From the NCBI GenBank assembly GCA_933228895.1, contig OW121853.1:123090133-123154132 (forward strand): a stretch of DNA of 64,000 bases, in the 5' to 3' direction. This stretch comes from Platycnemis pennipes. Lineage: Eukaryota; Arthropoda; Insecta; Odonata; Platycnemididae. Of this stretch, positions 1-10,628 are shown piece by piece; position 1 is the stretch's first letter, and every line of letters starts with the position of its first letter. The position numbers and the translations under genes were made by a program. The notes below the pieces were generated by a model that did not search any database, was not told where the DNA came from, and worked only from the letters and a program-made list of their open reading frames with translations.

Positions 1-2780
1 AATGGACCTCGACGTATTAGGAATCAGCGAAATGAAGTGGCCCGAAGAAGGAGACTTTTGGAGTGGAAGCTACAGGATTATACATACAGGATCATTAAAT
101 GGTAATGCTGGAGTAGGGATCATACTCAGAAAGAGCGCCGGAATGCGTGTGAAGAGCTTCCTGCAGTACAATGAAAGGATAATAATGGTGAAGATCGAGA
201 CTAAACCTGTAGATACCGTGGTGGTGCAGGTTTACATGCCTACGACGGACTATGAAGATGAAGAAGTGGAAGACGTCTACGAATATATCACGGAAGTTAT
301 AAAACAGGTAAGAGGAGAAGAAAACCTAATTATTTTAGGAAACTGGAACGCTATCGTCGGCGAAGGTCAAGATGGAAGAATAACTGGAAAATACGGATTG
401 GGAAACCGAAATGAAAGAGAACGGCTGCTGGAGTTCTGCACTCAGCATAAGTTAGTGGTTGCCAACACATTGTTTAAAAATCACAACCGAAGAAGATACA
501 CATGGAAAATGCCAGGAGACAGAAGAAGATGCCAAATAGACTACATTTTAGTGAAGCAGAGATTTAGAAATCAAGTGAAGGACTGCAAAAGCTACCCTGG
601 GGCAGACATCGACAGTGACCATAATTTAGTGATGATGAAATGCCATCTAAAATTCAAGAAATTGAAGAAAACAAAGAAGAATATATGGCAAGTTGAAAAA
701 CTAAAGGAGGGTCAACATCAGCTGGCATTTCAAAAAGCAGTGGGAAACAACATAGGAGAGAACCTGAATGAGAAATCAGTGGAAGAGCGTTGGGAAAACA
801 TTAAATGTGGACTACAGGAAGCCGCAAAAGAAGTTCTTGAAAGAAGAAAAGTTGCCAAGAAGAAGCCATGGATCACGGAGGAAGCCTTAGAATTGATTGA
901 AGAAAGAAGAAAGTACAAGAATGCGAAAACTGAAGAAGGGCAGCTTTGCTACAAAAGAATAAGGAACGACATATGTCGCAAAGCAAGGAAAGCTAGAGAG
1001 ATGTGGTTGAAAAATCTATGCGAAGATGTACAAAGCAACCTTGCACTTGGAAAGGTGGAAGCGGCCTACAGGATAGTGAGGAACCATTTCAAGGAACGGA
1101 GCGCAAGATGCAATGCCATAAGGGACAAGAATGGAGAAATATTGATTGAAAACGAGGACAAAGTGAAGAGATGGAAAGAATATCTGGAAGAGCTATACAA
1201 TGGAAAAAATTTCAGCACAAAAGCTATTGAAGAGGAAAGCGAAGTGGAAAAAGATGATATGGGGGCATCAATATTAAGATCGGAATTCGACGCTGCAGTA
1301 AGGGACCATCGGATGAATAAGGCCTCAGGTATTGATGATATCCCTGCAGAACTAATTAAAAATGCAGGAGAGAAGACATTAACTCATCTCTACAAAACCA
1401 TCTGCGACATGTATTCTACAGGAGAAATTCCAAGGGACTTCGAGAAAAACATCATCATTCCTATTCCCAAGAAGAAGAGAGCGGAGAAATGCGAAAATTT
1501 TAGGACTATAAGCCTGACGACACATGCATCGAAGATACTGACCAGGATCATCTACAGAAGAATAGAACGAAAAGCAGAGGAGTTCCTGGATGAAGATCAA
1601 TTCGGATTCAGGAAAAGTAAGGGCACAAGGGAAGCAATATTGGCCCTTAGGCTACTCATAGAGAAGAGAATGGAGAAGAACGAACCGACGTTCATTGCAT
1701 TTGTGGATTTAGAGAAGGCCTTTGACAACGTGGATTGGGATTCAATGCTTGGAATTCTGAAGGGAATTGGAGTGTCCTACCATGACCGGAGAATTATACA
1801 CAGTCTGTACAAAAACCAAGTTGCTGTGATTAAATCTGGACCCAGCTGTGAAGAGGCAAGAATAAGGAAAGGAGTGAGACAAGGCTGCGCACTGTCTCCC
1901 GTAATTTTCAATGTTTACATCGAGAGAGCCATAAATGAAGTCAAGGAGAAGTGTTCTGGAGTTAACATCCACGGAGAAACAATCAGTATGCTACGATTCG
2001 CTGATGACATAGCTCTCATAGCAGAGACAGAGAAGGAGCTGAATAAGATGCTAACAACAATGGAAAGGACTATGGCCAGATATCAGCTGAAGATCAATAA
2101 GAAGAAGACTAAGATATTGGTGTGCAGCAAGAAAGAAGAGGCGAAAACCAACGTTAAACTAGGAAAACAGAAACTGGAAGAGGTGAAAGAGTTCTGTTAC
2201 CTGGGAAGCAGAGTAACCAACGATGGACGAAGCAAGAAAGAAATAGTGAGTAGAATAGCCCAGGCAAAGAGGGCATTCTTTCAAAAGAAGAACCTACTTA
2301 CAGCAGGGAATACAAGCATAGAAGTAAGGAAACAGTTCATCAGAACATACATCTGGAGCATTTTTCTTTACGGCAGTGAATCATGGACGATGACAGCAGC
2401 GGAGAAGAAAAGGGTAGCAGCATTTAAAATGTGGTGCTACAGAAGAATGCTGAAGATTAAATGAATCGACCGAGTTAGTATCGAGGAAGTGCTAAGAAGA
2501 GTAAGAGAAAAGAGAAGTCTGCTGACAACTCTAAAAAGAAGAAGGGAAAACTTAATCGGCCATATCTTGAGACACGATGGCTTGATGAAGACTATCGTCG
2601 AGGGAAAAGTGAACGGGAAGATTGGAAAAGGCAGGCCTCGTATGAGATATATGGAACAGGTTGTGAAGAGTGTAAAAGAAAAGAATTACGTCACAATGAA
2701 AAGGTTGGCCGATAGAAGAATCGAGTGGAAAGCTGCGTCAAACCAATCCTAGGATTGTTGACCAATGATGATGATGATGA
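1..2780 (+). mobile_element. RTE-clade LINE, 5' end outside window
   Basis: Carries an APE-type endonuclease and a reverse transcriptase in one frame, then a short 3' end AATCCTAGGATTGTTGACCAAT closing in (GAT)n at about 2766-2780. A one-protein LINE with a microsatellite-like tail is typical of the RTE clade. At least seven fragments of the same 3' end occur elsewhere in the window, most beginning on the opposite strand with CATCATCATTGGTCA. Confidence 0.9.
2..2752 (+). pseudogene. RTE endonuclease-reverse transcriptase, one in-frame stop
   Basis: The frame stays open from the window edge for 820 codons, hits TGA at 2462-2464, and continues in the same frame to TAG at 2750-2752 (97 more codons). 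The fragment at 10146-10628 has TGG (Trp) at the equivalent codon, so the stop is a single transition. Domains: endonuclease about residues 1-225 with SEMKW near the start and SDHNLV near residue 207; reverse transcriptase about 420-720 with FADD at 666-669; Cys/His-poor C-terminal region with IGHILRHDG. The endonuclease motif usually read G-D-W-N is GNWN here (Asn114), so a catalytic Asp is probably lost as well. The true start lies left of the window. Confidence 0.88.
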
Positions 2781-3079
2781 AGTGCTCTGCCAGTAAAGGC
2801 CATCTTCCATGGAGCAGAAGATATGGCAAAACCATTTGTTAGCCAATAAGCATGCTAGCATAAGCATGAAAGTAATTGCAATTATGTTAATATGATCCTC
2901 CATCAGCTTAAAATTCAGAAAAATCTCCTACCCCATCATGCACGTAAGCAACTTATTTGCCCCCATTTTGATCATTGATTCCTTGTATACCACGATATTA
3001 CTGAAGACCTCAAGTAAAGCTAAAACGTCTATTGAATATGTGTTTAAGGTTTATCTTTAACTTAAAGAAAGATGATCAT

Positions 3080-3575
3080 ATTTCCCCTTACTTTACCAGG
3101 CTTACATGGCTGAAGGCCAAAACTTGAAAGAAATTACTTGTTTGGTTTGTTTATGTATGGTCTTTTTAAAAGTCAGCAACATTATTATTTAAAGCAATTT
3201 TTTTTCCTCTCAGAGAAAAAAAGACCAATGCTCCCACCCGAATGGCTCCTGATTACTCCTCTACGTAGGACTACTTCGTATCAAAAATCTTTCTGTGTTG
3301 CTGAGGCCAGGTTGTGGAATGGTACTCCCGCCGATATCAAGGAATCCAGGTCAATATTTACTTTTAAAAAATAGAATTTTTCGGCATCTATTCAACCAAA
3401 AAGGGTTTTAATTTAAAATGCACGCTGAAATGTATAGAATGAGTTGTTTTATTGTTCCTCTCGATCAATATGAAAACTTTTGGAAAATGGATGTATGTGT
3501 TTCGAGCTCAAATATTTATGTATTTATTTGTGTATTCTTAGTGCACGAAGACGTCCTAGGACAATAAAATATTTC
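3080..3575 (+). mobile_element. 496-bp LINE-3'-derived unit, copy 1
   Basis: Starts ATTTCCCCTTACTTTACC and ends GGACAATAAAATATTTC, with a polyadenylation-like AATAAA next to the end. It encodes a short piece (codons within 3138-3374) reading LRRTTSYQKSFCVAEARLWN, the usual extreme C-terminus of a jockey/CR1-type LINE polyprotein. Copy 2 at 12560-13162 begins and ends at the same points and has the same length once its own insertion is removed. No clear target duplication was found around this copy. Confidence 0.7.
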
Positions 3576-4014
3576 AAGTTAATTCTATTCTAATTTCAAT
3601 GAGTAATGTTTTTTTACGTCCCTACCGGGTGTGTTTCTACCGTCAATTTTCTCATAAATTTAAGTGAACGACACTTCCATCCAGACGATTGTCTTTTACT
3701 GCTGCTACGCCACATTTCCTCCAACCAGTTACTCGAGTTGCTCAACACGCTCCCTGCGCATAACAGCAACATAAACTCCCTAAAAGTGGTGGCTTATCGC
3801 CCTTCTCGATAATTTATAGGAGCTATCCTAGTGGACAGTGGTTTCCTCATCTTCTTCTGTCCCCTTGTCCACATATGTGGACAACCGGTTATAAATACCT
3901 CCGAGGGTAAGCTTCTTCCAGCAGAATGTTTTGCTGACGTACCCATCTGTGAACGTACCTGATTCCGAATTTGCCGCCTTCACATCGCCAATTCCATGCA
4001 TTAGAATCTATCTT
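3576..4014. other. No gene recognised
   Basis: Unique-looking sequence without a supported ORF. It holds one perfect 16-bp palindrome, GTCCACATATGTGGAC, at 3867-3882. Confidence 0.5.
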
Positions 4015-4702
4015 CATCTACAATATACCCTGCAAGCCACCACAAAGGTGTGTGGCAGGGGGTGAATTCTACCAAACATGCACAACATATCATGCATAAA
4101 AAAGAATTAGTAATTATATACTGTTCTAAACTTCACTATTTTAAACAAGATAAAAATAGCAAAGCAAACATAAAATAACATACTGTTAGTTGGGTTAGCT
4201 TCAAGTCCTTATACCAACATACAGCTACAACTGTTATCCATTGCTACACTCGTATTGAATATATTAACCGTAATTCATATCCCTAATTGTACGAGGAGAA
4301 AAGGACATTTTGAATCTGTCAGTTCGGCAATCAATTTCTCTAATTTTGTGATTATGGTCCAGTCTACCATAGTAAGTTGGGGTCCGCAAAATATTTTTAA
4401 CATCATCACTGAAAATATGGTCTTGGAATTTATTTCAGAGATTATGTCTAAATTTCAACCTGCGATCTGACTATGATTCCCAATTTAATTCATTTAATAG
4501 ACTGGTTACGCTAATAAGATTATCGTAACGTCCCTTTATAAATCTTGCCGATCTTCGCTGCACACGTTCAAGTTCATAATTTAGACCGATTTCGTAGGGA
4601 TCCCATAAACTGGCAGCATATTCCAAATGAGGTCTAACAAGGGAAAAGTAGTTGATTTCTCGTACATGCTCGTCACATTTACCCAGTACTCTTTTGATGA
4701 AG
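4015..4702 (-). mobile_element. CR1-A LINE, 5'-truncated
   Basis: On the plus strand it begins with the inverted family tail CATCTACAATATACCCTGCAAGCC and runs through the 3' UTR into the C-terminal part of the reverse transcriptase (equivalent of RPHLEYAASVWDPYE). Several frame breaks; not coding-competent. Confidence 0.88.
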
Positions 4703-5474
4703 GTTATATCGGAGTCCTTTCCTTTCCTACAGTACTACTACTACTATTTACTAGTACTACTATTTCTAGTAAAATGCTTTACAAGAGAAGATATAATGGA
4801 CAAGTAATATACACAAAGCCCGTGTTTCTTGCCCCAAAACGGCAGAAGTGGATATTACTCAAAAAAACTTACTCGGGTCACGGCATTTCCAGCTCCCGGC
4901 GCGCGTCTCCGGCTCCGGACGCGCGTACGAAAAATCAAATGTAATTTTCGGCGTCGCAAACGAATTTTCAATTTGATTTCAGATCTACCTTTAGAAAGCT
5001 TCAACAATTGATTTAATATGAGTCACTTTACAGGATCTTTCGTAAAACGCTAGATATTTACTACTTAATATGAAATTTAGCGTGAAAATAGCGTCCGCCA
5101 TTTTGTTGCGTAACATAGCCTAAATTTACGAACTAAACTCCCAAAGTTAAGCACAGTTAAGTAAAAGTGTTGTTTTAAAAGACCTAATAGTTTTTTATCC
5201 GATCAAATTCCTCCCACAGCGTCACCCCCAGCTTAAATAGGAAGATTTTCGGAGAAAACTAAAGTCGGGTGTAATTTTGGAATTTTGGTTCTGTTTGAGC
5301 CCCTGTATCTCAGTTAAGGCAACAAAACATGGCCAATGACATGTCATTCCTTGATTGCCAATCAATTGTGAGTATTTGTTCCAAATTTCATGATTCTATC
5401 TCCAAAAAAGCCATTTTGTAATTTTGTCCAAGGAATTTCGATTTCAGCCCACTGTGCGCCGGTATGCTCTCTAG
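4703..5474. other. No gene recognised; short ACT-rich run
   Basis: Contains a degenerate run of ACT/AGT triplets at about 4735-4765 and otherwise AT-rich sequence with no supported ORF or repeat match inside this window. Confidence 0.45.
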
Positions 5475-5906
5475 CACAAACTTCAAAGAGCACTAAATAC
5501 TTGTATTAGATTTATTTGTGATTCACGAAAGTACGATCACATCACATCTTGCATAAATACACTACGGTGGCTTACAGTTAAATATAGAAGAAGATATTTC
5601 CTGGGTAGTCTTTTATACAATATTTTCAACAGCAGGGAACCAGTTTACTTATACTCTCGATTTCTTTTGAAGGAGAGCTTTCAAGAACGGGTTACCAGAG
5701 GGCGAAACGATAAACTACAAATCCCCATCCACCAGACTTGTGCCTTTAATAGGTCTTTCGTAGTAAGTGGCAGCAAATTATGGAATGCCTTATCTAGTGA
5801 AATACGTAGATCGAAAAATAGCCGAATATTTAGGCAAAGACTCTTCAACTATCTGTTTCAAAAACTAAGGTCAGATAGTTCACCCCCTGATCTGGCCTTA
5901 CCATAA
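5475..5906 (+). pseudogene. LINE reverse-transcriptase C-terminus
   Basis: A continuous open frame of about 143 codons reading HKLQRALNTCIRF, then RKYDHI, and later SFVVSGSKLWNAL. This block order is the C-terminal end of jockey/CR1-like LINE proteins. The polymerase core is absent, so this is a 5'-truncated copy; AT-rich 3' sequence follows to about 6060. It differs from the CR1-A/B copies and is closer in layout to the fragment at 16605-16852. Confidence 0.72.
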
Positions 5907-6092
5907 TAAATGTAACTTAATGCAATGTTTAAATGACATAGTTGTAAAACATTTTATTTTTGTATTAGTTTATGTATTGTCTTGTTGAGTTGTCTATATC
6001 ACTTTATTTAAAAATTTTCTTGTTTTATTTCATACTCTAATATATGCACAATACGGACGACTATTCTCTTGTAAATTTATAGAATGCTCATA

Positions 6093-6385
6093 TGAGGCTG
6101 AGCAGCCTCCGAGTATGTTTCAAATTTTCGTTAAAAAATGTTGTATTGATTATGAAATAAAATATTTTCTCTCTCTCTCTATCCCGGGTAGACATTTTGT
6201 GTTTAAGCCGGGCCGGCATAACAAAAGGAGCTGCTTTCCTTTGTATGTTATCAAGTTCGCGAATTGAATCACTACTGCTTACCGGATACCAAATGCTAGA
6301 TGCATAATCAAGGTGAGGCCTAACTAAAGCACAAGAGCATCTTTCATTACCTTTTCTTCCGAGCACTTTCCTAGCATTCTTTTAA
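6093..6385 (-). pseudogene. CR1-like LINE fragment, divergent subfamily
   Basis: Minus-strand reading gives ALVRPHLDYASSIWYP followed by IRELDNIQRKAAPFV, the segment just after the polymerase domain in CR1-like proteins. Only this segment is left; a CT-rich run at about 6170-6181 sits inside it. The sequence is clearly different from CR1-A. Confidence 0.7.
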
Positions 6386-6394
6386 TGAATTCTA

Positions 6395-6722
6395 CTCCGA
6401 ATGGTATGATAATGATTCCCATTATAGTTCATCTAAAGACTGGACTTCATAGATTGGTTATTTATGCTAATATAGTCATCATACCGTCCATTTACAAATC
6501 TTGCCGATCTTCGCTGCACACGTTCCAGTACATTATTTATGCCTATTTCCTAAGGATCTCAAGTTCTGGCAGCGTATTCCAAATGAGGTCCAACAAGGGA
6601 ATCGTAGATAATTTCTCGTACATGATCGTCACATTCACCCTGTATGTACTCTTCTGATGAATCACAATTTACGATTACCTCGGCCCATAATTTCACGTAT
6701 GCGTTTACCCCAAGAAAAGATA
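6395..6722 (-). mobile_element. CR1-A-like LINE fragment (internal)
   Basis: Matches the CR1-A region from the block ISVTSLLNEL back to LSWGKH on the minus strand (for example the plus-strand text TACAAATCTTGCCGATCTTC). Both the 3' tail and the 5' part are missing, and several codons are changed, so it is an older copy. Confidence 0.75.
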
Positions 6723-7053
6723 CTCATATTACTCCGCAGGATACATTTTGTCCATGGTGCTCGAGTTATGCCAGATATTTGTACAGAAATATTAAAGGAA
6801 ATATGTCAGCATTATAAAAGAAAGCACAGTTGTAATGCACAATGAAATTATAGCATCCAGGACTGGGGAAATATTAAAATTTATCTTAATCATATCTTTA
6901 ACTTCTGTGGGTAAGTTTGGCCGAAAATAATGGGGTAATGTGAACTGATTCACCCAGTATAGGCTATGCCTGGCGAGACCCCTGTATCAAAATGAAGTAA
7001 AGCCTTTTACCATATAATAACGAATGGACCGATGTGGACAGGAGGATACTCAC
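6723..7053. other. SLC6 downstream intron start, no gene
   Basis: Begins (minus strand) with the donor of the exon at 7054-7197. No repeat or ORF recognised. Confidence 0.5.
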
Positions 7054-7197
7054 TCTCTGTGTTGAATTCATGGGCGCATGATCCCCATGGCAGCTCGGCC
7101 TTGAAGGAATCGAAGGCGTAGAGAATGGTCCAGGCGATGATGACGTGGTAGTACACGGTGACCAGGATGATGACGACAAGCGTGGCGAGTCCGAGTC
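7054..7197 (-). CDS. SLC6 transporter, next coding exon (TM3 and start of EL2)
   Basis: This 144-bp exon continues directly from the exon at 52305-52439: the split Gly codon (G|GA) is restored and the protein reads LGLATLVV..., then YYHVIIAW (TM3), then ELPWGSC with the Cys that begins extracellular loop 2, which in this family carries a disulfide. The acceptor is TTTTTCCAG and the donor GTGAGTAT, again phase 1. The next exon would lie to the left of the window. All family-typical positions visible are intact. Confidence 0.92.
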
Positions 7198-7236
7198 CTG
7201 GAAAAAGTCACGAGATAAGATATGACACATCACATG

Positions 7237-7290
7237 TATACATCTACAAAACACCCTGCAAGCCACGGAAACAGCGTGAAGCAGGGGGTA
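7237..7290 (-). mobile_element. CR1 tail fragment beside an SLC6 acceptor
   Basis: Inverted tail sequence ACATCTACAAAACACCCTGC, about 55 bp, lying only 39 bp upstream of the acceptor of the exon at 7054-7197. Only the last part of the LINE 3' UTR is present. Confidence 0.75.
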
Positions 7291-7662
7291 GTTTAATATT
7301 AGGCGATCATTAAATGATGATTTTAAAATCTTATAATGATAACAAATTCACAGGTTCTTTTGTTGGCAAAAATTTCACAAATGGAACGAATTCAGGGTAG
7401 AATAATCTTCACATTCACCCTTGCTATAGCGCAAGATATTCATGAGGTTCGAACGTACAAGTACTCTAAAAAGTACTTGGCCACCGTAAAAACGGCCAGT
7501 ACTCTAAAAATATTCTTCGGAGGTACATTTTGCTCATAGGCTTCGTTCTTGCAATAAAATTTTATCACGTTTGAAGTACACCAGATGCATTAGTAAAAAT
7601 TCACCACAAATAGGAATAATATGGTAGATTAAACAATAAAGATAAAATTCGAAAGATTAATA
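7291..7662. other. No gene recognised
   Basis: AT-rich intron sequence. An imperfect local palindrome around AGTACTCTAAAAAGTACTTGG (near 7460-7480) is the only structure noticed. Confidence 0.45.
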
Positions 7663-7773
7663 CAGAGTGCGGCAACATAACTTCCTTTTTTGAAAACTTA
7701 ATAAAACTCACTGTATGAATCATAAATTTTTTATTTGTTTTTTATAATGTAGGCACATATCTAAAGTTCTGTT

Positions 7774-8930
7774 TTACACAGTTCTGAAGATCAAATCAGG
7801 AAGGTGATGTCCTCCATTCTCCATACGCTGAGTAAACCGATTTCTGGCGTTTGTCATGACTCCTGCCAGCATAGCAGGGGTTATGTTGGCAATTTCTTCC
7901 TGGATGTTGGTCTTCAAAGCTTGTAGGGTCCTTGGACGGTTCACATAAACAAAGGCGCCAAATCGGGAGAGCGGGCCGGCCACTCCAAATCGCCCCTAAT
8001 TGAGATGAGGTGCTCTGGGAAGTGTTCCCTCAGAACAGCCATCGATGTTCTTGAAGTGCGAGCCGTTGCACCGTCTTGTTGGAACCATATGTCCCCCAAG
8101 TCCAACTCATCTAGCCGGGGAAAAAAATTCCTGCAACATGTTTGCATACCGGACTGAATTCACTGTCATTGTGACTTCATTTTCCTCAAAGAACCAGGGA
8201 CCAATAATTCCAGCTGAGGAAACTGCACACCACACTCCGACTTTAGGTGAATGCAAAGGCCTTTGATGCAATTCTGGAGGATAGGTGTCAGCACAGTAGC
8301 GCATGTTTTGTTAGTTGACAGATCCACACAAATCACTAATAAAACAATAGCGTCCTCAGGAACGATTTCGAGAAGAACCTCACACGCGTTCCTCCGAGAA
8401 TTGAAGTCACGTTCAGAAAGTTCCTGCACAATCGCCATCTTGTAAGGATGGTAATGAAGATCATCATGAAGATCATCCTCACAGAACGATCGGAAAGTTC
8501 AAGGGCAGACGCATGTTTGCGCGCCGAACGCCGGGAGAGGCTTCAGACCACATATCCCTATCCCTTCTATCCCTTCCATCCCTATCCTTATACCTTTCCT
8601 CCCGGTCTGAAGCGCCTATTAGTGCGGAAACAGACTTGAAAACACCATAAGAGCCGAACGCCGTGGTGATTGCAAAATTGAAGCACTCACTGCCTCAATG
8701 TTCTCAGGTGATCTAATGGGCCGAGTGACTCCAGTTTTTCGCCTTGTCGCACTTGCAGTTTGTCTGAACGTAGTGACCCGTGTAACAATTAACTTCCGGT
8801 CCGGGACAAGGGCTAAATTAAAGCGATTCCGAAAGGCGCGAAAAATAGGCCTCAAAGGCAAACGCACGCTCCTCACTGTTCTAACACATGATGGCAACTG
8901 AACTTTGTGGTAACAAAACTTAATAGTCAC
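7774..8930 (-). pseudogene. mariner-type transposase, inactivated
   Basis: The N-terminal helix-turn-helix region is at 8655-8930 (TGVTRPIRSPENIEAVSAS). The next block, AIVQELSERDFNSRR, is followed by a damaged first catalytic block where SD is directly followed by a short deletion and a shift. The second Asp is in WFQQDGATA. RGDLEWPARSPDLAP is intact, but the segment that should follow and carry the third acidic residue is deleted, with VYVNRPRTLQALK coming next. Counting the usual spacing to that lost residue suggests a DD41D-like type, which is inference. Multiple frame changes; cannot encode an active enzyme. Confidence 0.85.
8534..8652 (+). mobile_element. 119-bp short retroposon inside the mariner
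   Basis: Flanked by an 11-bp duplication GCCGAACGCCG (8523-8533 and 8653-8663); without it the transposase frame joins up. The insert has CCCTATCC-like repeats and ends GTCTGAAGCGCC...ACAGACTTGAAAACACC. The same ending occurs at 41933-41990, so it is a SINE or LINE 3' end. Confidence 0.8.
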
Positions 8931-9024
8931 GCCACTCGAATGAGACCACTAGCGCCCCGCTACAACATCAACCGATTGAATGGCGCGCATTTTAAAAAAG
9001 GAAGTTATGTTGCCGCACCCTGTA

Positions 9025-9751
9025 GTACGATTTTGTTCAAATTTCACATTTTAGGCGTAAAAATATAGCCAGTAATTGATATAATCGAAGCCATTGGTGA
9101 CAATTCGTTTGGATAGTTAATGCATATAATAGACTGTCCGTGCGTTTACATGATACTCTAAATTGAGTCATTTTTTTGGACGTTTCATTGCATGAATAGC
9201 ATGCAGATACAAATATTTGTATGAAAACAAAGCATTATCTGTTCCGTATAGCAGCAGCAGCCGGATGTACATGGATTCTTCTGGTGAATCCTTAACTGGT
9301 CCTTTTCTCAGCTTTGTCCTTTGTCGAACATACTTTTTAAGGATGGGTTGTTTTTTCTTCTAAGTTGCTGCTTTTATCTTTGTAGGATTGGTTTCATTGT
9401 TTTGTCGCAGCCCTCGACTCCATTCATTTCCTGTTAGCACCCCAAATTACCCGCGTGGATTGTTTTCACTGTTTTCAATTACGTAGGTATATGCATTTCA
9501 CGTGAAGTCACCGCAATATTAATATCCCATGAATTTTTAATGGCGCTATTCTGTCATCACTCTGTGTCATTTCACGCGTGCTGTGCGTCATTTCTTATTC
9601 GTGGTATTTTCATATTTCATTTTCCTTTCTTCGTCCAGAAGGCAGTTTTCCATTAAATCTCATCCATCGTTATGAATAATTTTCTTCCCAGACTTGGCAC
9701 TTGTGATGGGTTTTACTTAAATATTTTCAGGTTTTCCCTTTGAAAGGTTAA
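9025..9751. other. No gene recognised
   Basis: AT-rich intron sequence with no supported ORF or internal repeat match. Confidence 0.45.
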
Positions 9752-10111
9752 TATCATCATCATTAGTCAGCAATCCTGGGATTGGTTTCACACAGTTGTC
9801 CTCTGAATTCTTCTATCGGCCAACCTCTTCATACTAACGCAATTCTCCTTTTTTACATCCTTCACAATTTGCTCCATATATCTCATACGAGGCCTGCCTT
9901 TTCCATTCTTCCAGTTCACTTTTCCCTCGACGAACTGTCTTCATCAGGCCGTCGTGTCTTCAGATATGGCCGATTAAGTTGTCACGTCTTCTTTTTAGAA
10001 TTTTCAGTTGAGTTCTATTTTCTCCCACTCTTCTTAGGACTTCCTCGTTACTTACTTGGTAGATCCATATAATCTTCATCATTCTTCTGTAGCACCACAT
10101 TTCGAATGCTA
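9752..10111 (-). mobile_element. RTE LINE 3' fragment
   Basis: Begins (plus strand) ATCATCATCATTAGTCAGC and covers the protein C-terminus (equivalent of IGHILRHDG...) up to the CYRRML block. It is about 360 bp and more diverged than its neighbour at 10146. Confidence 0.88.
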
Positions 10112-10145
10112 TTGGTCATATGGCATAAACTGGCATTTTTCTTTT

Positions 10146-10628
10146 CATCATCATCATTGGTCAACAATCCCAGGATTGGTTTGACGCAGCCCTCCACTCG
10201 ATTCTTCTATCGGCCAACCTTTTCATTGTGACGTATTTCTTCTCTTTTACATTCTTCACAACCTGTTCCATGTATCTCATACGAGGCCTGCCTTTTCCAA
10301 TCTTCCCGTTCACTTTTCCCTCGCTGATAGTCTTCATCAGGCCGTCGTGTCTCAAGATATGGCCGATTAAGTTGTCCCTTCTTCTTTTTAGAGTTGTCAG
10401 CAGATGTCTCTTTTCTCCTACTCTTCTTAGCACTTCCTCGTTACTTACTCGGTCGATCCATTTAATCTTCAGCATTCTTCTGTAGCACCACATTTCAAAT
10501 GCTTCTACCCTTTTCTTCTCCACTACTGTCATCGTCCATGATTCACTGCCGTAAAGAAAAATACTCCAGATGTATGTTCCGATGAACAATTTCCTTACTT
10601 CTATGCTTGTATTTCCTGCTGTTAACCT
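10146..10628 (-). mobile_element. RTE LINE 3' fragment, open C-terminus
   Basis: Starts at CATCATCATCATTGGTCAAC and ends near the ACAGCAGG block. It has a 142-codon open frame (10161-10589) covering IWSIFLYGSESWTM to the end of the protein. It has Trp where the copy at 2-2752 has a stop. Its position 35 bp after the 9752 fragment in the same orientation suggests either two insertions into one hot spot or a tandem duplication. Confidence 0.9.

Larger units (their letters stand above)
7663..9022 (-). mobile_element. mariner/Tc1-type DNA transposon
   Basis: Terminal inverted repeats CAG(A/G)GTGCGGCAACATAACT, about 30 bp, with TA on both sides (7661-7662 and 9023-9024). Removing the internal 119-bp insertion and its duplication leaves about 1230 bp, normal for this group. 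The transposase on the minus strand is broken. Confidence 0.92.

Noticed and set aside
9752..10628. Two RTE ends as one rearranged copy
   Set aside because: Each has its own tail start and the same region is covered twice with different divergence, so they are separate fragments.
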